In this document: piece after piece, positions 59,867 through 64,000 of the stretch
How the letters are laid out: each line of letters opens with the position of its first letter
How positions within the stretch are numbered: position 1 is the stretch's first letter
NCBI RefSeq assembly: GCF_003667825.1
Contig: NZ_CP033043.1
Coordinates: 1,055,001-1,119,000 of the forward strand
Length of the DNA: 64,000 bases
Reading direction: 5' to 3'
Source of the DNA: Metabacillus litoralis
GTDB lineage: Bacteria > Bacillota > Bacilli > Bacillales > Bacillaceae
Notes under the pieces: generated by a model
What the model was told of the DNA's origin: nothing
The model's database searches: none
What the model saw: the letters and a program-made list of their open reading frames with translations, nothing else
Position numbers and translations under genes: made by a program

Positions 59867-59915
59867 TTGACAACTTTTCTATATTGAATTACGATTTAAT
59901 AAAATTGTCATACAA
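59867..59915 (+). promoter_or_regulatory. Promoter and operator of the FadR-type regulator
   Basis: TTGACA (59867-59872), 17 bases, TACGAT (59890-59895). TTGTCATACAA (59905-59915) follows just after the expected start point, a TTGT-N3-ACAA box like the others in this cluster, suggesting autoregulation. Confidence 0.65.
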
Positions 59916-59943
59916 TAATATTTTAAAGAAAGGAGGAATGAAG

Positions 59944-60642
59944 ATGGATAATAAAAGTGTGGATATAAAGTCCCTTAGTCGGAAAACACTTTCTAATCAG
60001 GTGATAGATGAAATTATCTCTTTACTTACGACAGGCCAACTTAAACCAGGCGACCGTATTCCGTCTGAATTAGAATTAATGGAAATTTGTAATGTGAGTA
60101 GACCTGTTATAAGGGAAGCGATGACTTCTTTAGAAGTATTAGGTATTGTGAATCGAAAAACGAGAAATGGTACATTTTTTTCCGACAAGATCGGAAGCAA
60201 GCCTTTTTCAATGATGCTCGCTCTTTCTGCGACAGACCTAAGCTCTATTATTGATTCTCGTGTAGCCTTAGAGCTTGGGTTAATTACATTAGCAGCAGAG
60301 AAAATAACAGATGAAGATTTAAAAAAGTTAAGAGAATTGATCGAGGAAATGAAAGCACTCCCAACAGAGGACTCATCCGAAATCGATAAAGAATTTCACA
60401 AAGTAATTGCTCTTTCAGCAAAAATCCCACTTTTTGAAGCGATTATTGATCCATTGCAAAGTTTTCACCATAAAGTACTAGAGCAAATTCCATTAGAAGA
60501 CAGAAATCTAGAGCAAACGATTGAATATCATCTTGATATTTATAATGCACTCGAAAAGCGAGATCCAATCGAGGCTTACGCGAGTATGTATCGACATCTT
60601 GATTTTGTAAGGCAGAAGGCATTGAAAAATTTGAAGAAATAA
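59944..60642 (+). CDS. GntR-family regulator, FadR subfamily
   Basis: A 232-residue regulator with an N-terminal winged helix (PSELELMEICNVSRPVIREAM) and a helical FCD effector domain containing the metal-binding residues (for example DKEFHKVIA and YHLDIYNAL). It corresponds in context to B. subtilis YcbG at the glucarate genes. The ATG at 59944 is 8 bases from AAAGGAGG; longer starts overlap the promoter. It is the best candidate to bind the TTGT-N3-ACAA boxes. The inducer is probably a hexarate or its product. Confidence 0.9.
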   Translation: MDNKSVDIKSLSRKTLSNQVIDEIISLLTTGQLKPGDRIPSELELMEICNVSRPVIREAMTSLEVLGIVNRKTRNGTFFSDKIGSKPFSMMLALSATDLSSIIDSRVALELGLITLAAEKITDEDLKKLRELIEEMKALPTEDSSEIDKEFHKVIALSAKIPLFEAIIDPLQSFHHKVLEQIPLEDRNLEQTIEYHLDIYNALEKRDPIEAYASMYRHLDFVRQKALKNLKK

Positions 60643-60686
60643 CAAGATAACCCTGAATAGTTTGATCGGAGTTATATATAGAAGTG

Positions 60687-60731
60687 AAAATAGGCAGCTT
60701 AGGAGAAATAATCTAAGCAGCCTATTTTTTA
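60687..60731 (+). terminator. Terminator of the regulator gene
   Basis: AAAATAGGC-A-GCTTAG pairs with CTAAGC-A-GCCTATTTT around a 10-base loop and ends in T's. Confidence 0.9.
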
Positions 60732-60993
60732 TGAACAGATAGAAGTTACCTTTTACCTCAAGGCTTGATGCCTATACTTGTTCGGAAGTGACTGCGCTGC
60801 TTGAAAAAACGATTATCTCCATCTACTAAAATCCTCTTAATGAAAGTTAAATTACCTTTTATTTCATACGAATTAAAATCATTTTCAATAGTAAAGTGAC
60901 AGAATAGTATTTTTGCCTAGAGCAGAATTAATGATCAAAGGAATCTAATAGAAAGGAAGTTTTCTAATAAATTTGTATTTTATGATTTTTGGA

Positions 60994-61022
60994 TTGACTA
61001 TACATTATTATTGTCTTACAAT
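60994..61022 (+). promoter_or_regulatory. Promoter and operator of the mannonate-dehydratase-like operon
   Basis: TTGACT (60994-60999), 17 bases, TACAAT (61017-61022), with TTGTCTTACAA (61011-61021) on the -10. It is identical in design to the ycbC promoter and places this operon under the same regulator. Confidence 0.7.
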
Positions 61023-61115
61023 TGAAATGTAATATACTATGAATTCTCATATTTAACACATGTAAATGTAAGCGGATACTTTCTGCTTAAATAAAAAATA
61101 GGGGGTAGGTAAGAA

Positions 61116-62132
61116 ATGATGAAAGTATCAGTAACGACGACTAAGTTTGATTTAACTGATGCTGAGCTTAGGCAAATGTGTCAATTAGGGGTAGATTGTA
61201 TTGATTTTGGAACAGGATCTTCATTTCCAGGTGTAAAAGAGCAAGGCTTTCCGGATTTAGATGAGTTGTTAAAAATGAAACGTAAAATCAGGTCATATGG
61301 ACTTGATATCAACCGTGTCACTTTACCTAATCTATCTAGCAAATTCATGAACAATGAAGAGGGGTGCGAACAAGAGCTAGAAAACTCAGTGAATGCTGTA
61401 AAGGTATTTGGAGAAGCTGGCATTAAAATTGTTAGACAGCGTTTTGCTGGAGATACCTTTAATTACATGACAAAAAGTTATCAAGCAAGACAAAGAGGAG
61501 GAGCAATTGCTCGTGGTGAAAGCTTAGGTTTTAACAAAGAACCTTATGAAACTCCTACTCTTGAAGAACATGAACAATGGTGGAGTCGCTTTCGTGACGC
61601 CTATTCAACGCTTGTTCCTATATGTGAAGATTATGATGTGAATTTAGGGATGCATCCTTCAGATTCACCAAATCATGACACACCTTTTGGGGGGCTGGGA
61701 TATCGTCGGATTATGGATGAATTTCCAAGTAAAAATGTTGGCTATATCTATTGTGTTGGAACTCGGGCAGAAGAAGGTGGAAGTCCGCTGGTATTGAATG
61801 AAATTAATCATTACGGCAGAAAAGACCGAATTTTTCTTGTGCATTTTAGAAATGTAAGAGGAAGTTTACCAACAGCAGGAGCTTTTGAAGAGGCATTACT
61901 AGATGATGGAGATATGAATATGTTTAAGATTTTACTAGAGCTGAGGAAGGTTGGATACAATGGCTGCTTGAATCCTGACCATGTACCAATGATGGAAGGA
62001 GATCACCCTGATCTTGATGGGAATTGGGCACATTCAAATATTGGATGGAGTTATGGTAGTGTTGGTTTTGCCTATTCGGTTGGATATATTAAGGCCTTGC
62101 TAGCAGCTTTGGTTGAATTCGAGGGAAGATGA
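61116..62132 (+). CDS. Mannonate-dehydratase-like TIM-barrel protein
   Basis: A 338-residue xylose-isomerase-like TIM barrel resembling UxuA (mannonate dehydratase). Family features are LGMHPSDSPNHDTPFGGLGY, YIYCVGTRAEEGG, FLVHFRNVRG and GCLNPDHVPMMEGD. The usual UxuA motifs are HPDDPP and RPDH; here they read HPSDSP and NPDH, so the substrate may differ from mannonate. AGGGGGTAGG precedes the ATG. tctB follows directly, so it probably acts on the compound imported by the Tct system. The promoter shares the glucarate-regulon box. Confidence 0.8.
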   Translation: MMKVSVTTTKFDLTDAELRQMCQLGVDCIDFGTGSSFPGVKEQGFPDLDELLKMKRKIRSYGLDINRVTLPNLSSKFMNNEEGCEQELENSVNAVKVFGEAGIKIVRQRFAGDTFNYMTKSYQARQRGGAIARGESLGFNKEPYETPTLEEHEQWWSRFRDAYSTLVPICEDYDVNLGMHPSDSPNHDTPFGGLGYRRIMDEFPSKNVGYIYCVGTRAEEGGSPLVLNEINHYGRKDRIFLVHFRNVRGSLPTAGAFEEALLDDGDMNMFKILLELRKVGYNGCLNPDHVPMMEGDHPDLDGNWAHSNIGWSYGSVGFAYSVGYIKALLAALVEFEGR

Positions 62133-62149
62133 TAGGAGGGACGGAAACT

Positions 62150-62653
62150 ATGGCAAGAATCAATAAGGATATATTTGCAAGCGTTTTCTTTATCTTTTTT
62201 TCGATTACCATGTTTTTTGCTTCAAACAGCATTATTAAACTTACTGTATCTAGGCTTGGAGCAGACTTTGCACCAAAATTGGTAGCAGTTGGAATTTTTA
62301 TTCTAGGTATTTTTTATTTGATTACTTCGATAAAAAAACAAAAACAGATGAACAATCTTGCAGACACTAAAACATCTGAAAAAGAAAGCAGTACAGAGGA
62401 GAAGAAGAAAATCAGTCCATTATCTGTGCTCTTAACAGTCGGATTATTAGTACTTTATGTGGTTCTCATGCCAACGATTGGGTTTCTTATTACAACGTCC
62501 GTTTATCTGTTTTTCCAAATGTATTTACTGGCAGCTAAAGCGGAACGAAAAATCCCTTTGTTCGTTATCATATCAGTTGTTACATCAGTAACTGTCTATT
62601 ACTTATTTAAATCAGTTTTCTATTTAATGCTTCCTGCTGGAATTTTAGGATAA
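62150..62653 (+). CDS. Tripartite tricarboxylate transporter, small subunit
   Basis: A 167-residue TctB-type membrane protein with four helices (about residues 9-28, 42-60, 86-108 and 129-153) and a charged Lys/Glu-rich loop between the second and third. The ATG at 62150 follows AGGAGGGAC; an earlier ATG at 62129 overlaps it. It is followed 12 bases later by the large subunit. These systems import carboxylates with a separate binding protein (TctC), which should lie beyond the window. Confidence 0.88.
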   Translation: MARINKDIFASVFFIFFSITMFFASNSIIKLTVSRLGADFAPKLVAVGIFILGIFYLITSIKKQKQMNNLADTKTSEKESSTEEKKKISPLSVLLTVGLLVLYVVLMPTIGFLITTSVYLFFQMYLLAAKAERKIPLFVIISVVTSVTVYYLFKSVFYLMLPAGILG

Positions 62654-62665
62654 GGGGGGAACAAT

Positions 62666-64000
62666 ATGTTTGATTTATTTGTTGACGGATTTTCCTCCGT
62701 TTTTACAATCTCAACAATTGCTTATATTTTTGGGGGTGTTGCACTAGGGTTAATTTTTGGTTCAATTCCCGGTTTAACTGCCACTATGGCGATTGCGATT
62801 ACTTTACCAATTACTTTTGGGATGGAACCAATTGTTGCAATGTCACTACTAATGGGATTATACATTGGAGGAGTATCAGGCGGCTTGATTCCAGCAATTT
62901 TATTAAATCTTCCGGGAACACCATCATCTATCGCAACAACGTTTGATGGGTATCCTATGGCTCAAAAAGGGCAGGCCGGTCCTGCATTTGGATATGCCAT
63001 TCTTTTTTCTTTCCTAGGAGGCTTACTTAGTATCTTTGTACTCATGCTGCTTTCACCTCCACTCGCAAAAATGGCTCTCAAATTTGGACCGTTTGAGTAT
63101 TTTGCAATTACAATCTTTGCGTTAACAATGATCTCCAGCTTGTCTGGCGATTCCATAATTAAAGGATTATTAAGTGGATTGCTAGGTATTTCATTAGCAA
63201 TGGTTGGATCGGCTCCAATTGATGCATTTCCAAGATTTACGTTTGGGTTTAAAGAACTTGATGCAGGTTTTCAGCTTTTACCAGTACTCATCGGTCTTTT
63301 TGCTGTATCGGAGATTATTAAATCCTCTGAAACCAAACTTGGAAAGGGCCAAAAAGTTCAGTACAAATTGAAAGGGTTTGGCTTTTCAATCCGTGATTTT
63401 TTTAAACAAGGATGGAATGGGTTACGTTCAGCACTAATTGGAATTGGAATTGGTATCCTTCCTGGAATTGGAGGAGGAACAGCCAATATTATCGCGTATG
63501 TTGCGGCGAAAAATCAATCAAAAAAACCAGAGGAATTTGGAAAAGGTATTCCTGATGGAATTGTTGCCTCTGAAACTTCAAACAACGCAGCTGTAGGTGG
63601 TGCGCTTGTACCGTTAATTTCTTTGGGGATTCCGGGAGATACAGTTACTGCCTTACTTTTGGGGGGATTAATTCTACACGGACTTAGTCCTGGACCACTT
63701 CTTATCGAGAACAATGGGGATGTTGTTTACAGTATTTTTGCTGCGTTAATTATTGCAAACTTCTTTATGATTGCCCTGCTTTTCTGGGGAATGAGACTTT
63801 TTACAAAGGTATTAAGCATTCCGCAATATATCCTTTTACCTATTATTCTAGTGCTCTGTGTTGTTGGGGCAATCGGAGTAAATAATCGTTTATTTGATGC
63901 GGGCGCACTATTATTTTTTGGGATTCTTGGTTATGCGATGTTGAAATTTAATTTTCCAGTTACACCAGTAATTCTAGGGTTTATTTTAGGACCACTTGCT
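62666..64000 (+). CDS. Tripartite tricarboxylate transporter, large permease (incomplete)
   Basis: The first 445 codons of a TctA-type permease; the gene runs off the window. Family motifs are FGSIPGLTATMAIAITLPIT near the start, GGVSGGLIPAILLNLPGTP and GIGIGILPGIGGGTANIIAY, with SNNAAVGGALVPLISLGIPG in the second half. It has about ten membrane helices in the visible part. The ATG follows AGGGGGGAAC. With TctB it would import a carboxylate, perhaps a sugar acid given the neighbouring genes. Confidence 0.93.
   Translation, partial: MFDLFVDGFSSVFTISTIAYIFGGVALGLIFGSIPGLTATMAIAITLPITFGMEPIVAMSLLMGLYIGGVSGGLIPAILLNLPGTPSSIATTFDGYPMAQKGQAGPAFGYAILFSFLGGLLSIFVLMLLSPPLAKMALKFGPFEYFAITIFALTMISSLSGDSIIKGLLSGLLGISLAMVGSAPIDAFPRFTFGFKELDAGFQLLPVLIGLFAVSEIIKSSETKLGKGQKVQYKLKGFGFSIRDFFKQGWNGLRSALIGIGIGILPGIGGGTANIIAYVAAKNQSKKPEEFGKGIPDGIVASETSNNAAVGGALVPLISLGIPGDTVTALLLGGLILHGLSPGPLLIENNGDVVYSIFAALIIANFFMIALLFWGMRLFTKVLSIPQYILLPIILVLCVVGAIGVNNRLFDAGALLFFGILGYAMLKFNFPVTPVILGFILGPLA

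Larger units (their letters stand above)
60643..61115 (+). promoter_or_regulatory. Space between regulator and dehydratase-like gene
   Basis: After a terminator (60687-60731) come about 260 bases with no clear gene; a short 28-codon open stretch ends at 60829 but has no start or ribosome site. The promoter with operator lies at 60994-61022. TGTAAGCGGATACT (61067-61080) matches cre at 12 of 14 positions. Confidence 0.5.

Noticed and set aside
60743..60829. 28-codon open stretch containing SRLDAYTCSEVTALLEKT
   Set aside because: It looks protein-like and may be a gene relic, but it has no start codon or ribosome site and I could not match it to a family.
1..64000. CRISPR arrays, prophage or integrative element
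   Set aside because: No regularly spaced repeats, integrase, phage structural genes or attachment-site pairs were seen.

Overview
The window is AT-rich chromosomal DNA from an endospore-forming member of the Bacillaceae. It carries genes for small acid-soluble spore proteins (sspP, sspO, sspN, tlp), the CotM coat protein, a YhcN-type lipoprotein and a YjcZ-type peptide. The order cotM-sspP-sspO-citB-yneN-sspN-tlp-yneP-yneQ-yneR-plsY-yneT-parE-parC is the one known from Bacillus subtilis. The species cannot be named from the sequence alone. Function calls come from recognising motifs by eye, not from database searches.

Layout. 1-3.96 kb: 3' end of glnA, a DUF4003 protein, a two-PAS sporulation-type histidine kinase and two tiny genes. 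4.0-17.7 kb: the conserved sspP/sspO-citB-plsY-parEC block, with CcpC-like, Fur-like and LexA-like sites. 17.7-18.2 kb: a scar with a duplicated hairpin, a GC-rich intergenic repeat and a dead IS1182-type transposase start. 18.2-30.6 kb: membrane and housekeeping genes (AarF/UbiB kinase, DUF2243-CtaG, FetAB-like ABC exporter, FAD monooxygenase, DUF523, LacI regulator plus HAD phosphatase, DUF454, TerC, DUF3231, YjcZ). 30.6-32.2 kb: an RNA region with about 800 nt of hairpin-rich non-coding DNA, an SRP RNA gene, tRNA-Ala(UGC) and a small gene behind a striking operator. 32.4-36.0 kb: an ECF sigma factor with a DUF4179 partner, an AraC relic, a spore lipoprotein and an FrnE oxidoreductase.

36.3-54.9 kb is the most distinctive part. 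A GntR/UTRA regulator is followed by a run of same-strand genes for two complete ribose-type sugar ABC importers, an aldo/keto reductase, an FGGY kinase, a cupin-type phosphoglucose isomerase, a 2-hydroxyacid dehydrogenase, a phosphotriesterase-family hydrolase, a shikimate-dehydrogenase-like protein, a NagB-type deaminase, an aldehyde dehydrogenase and a secreted DUF5107-like protein. I recognise no described pathway with this set; it looks like an uncharacterised carbohydrate-utilisation locus, possibly for an amino- or keto-sugar conjugate.

55.7-64.0 kb is a glucarate-type locus: 5-dehydro-4-deoxyglucarate dehydratase, a GudP-like MFS transporter, GudD glucarate dehydratase, a FadR-type GntR regulator, a mannonate-dehydratase-like TIM barrel and the start of a TctBA tripartite transporter. 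Three promoters here overlap a TTGTCTTACAA-like box at the -10 element, and a fourth box lies just downstream of the regulator's own promoter, so a local regulon can be predicted from the sequence. A perfect CcpA cre match lies before gudP.
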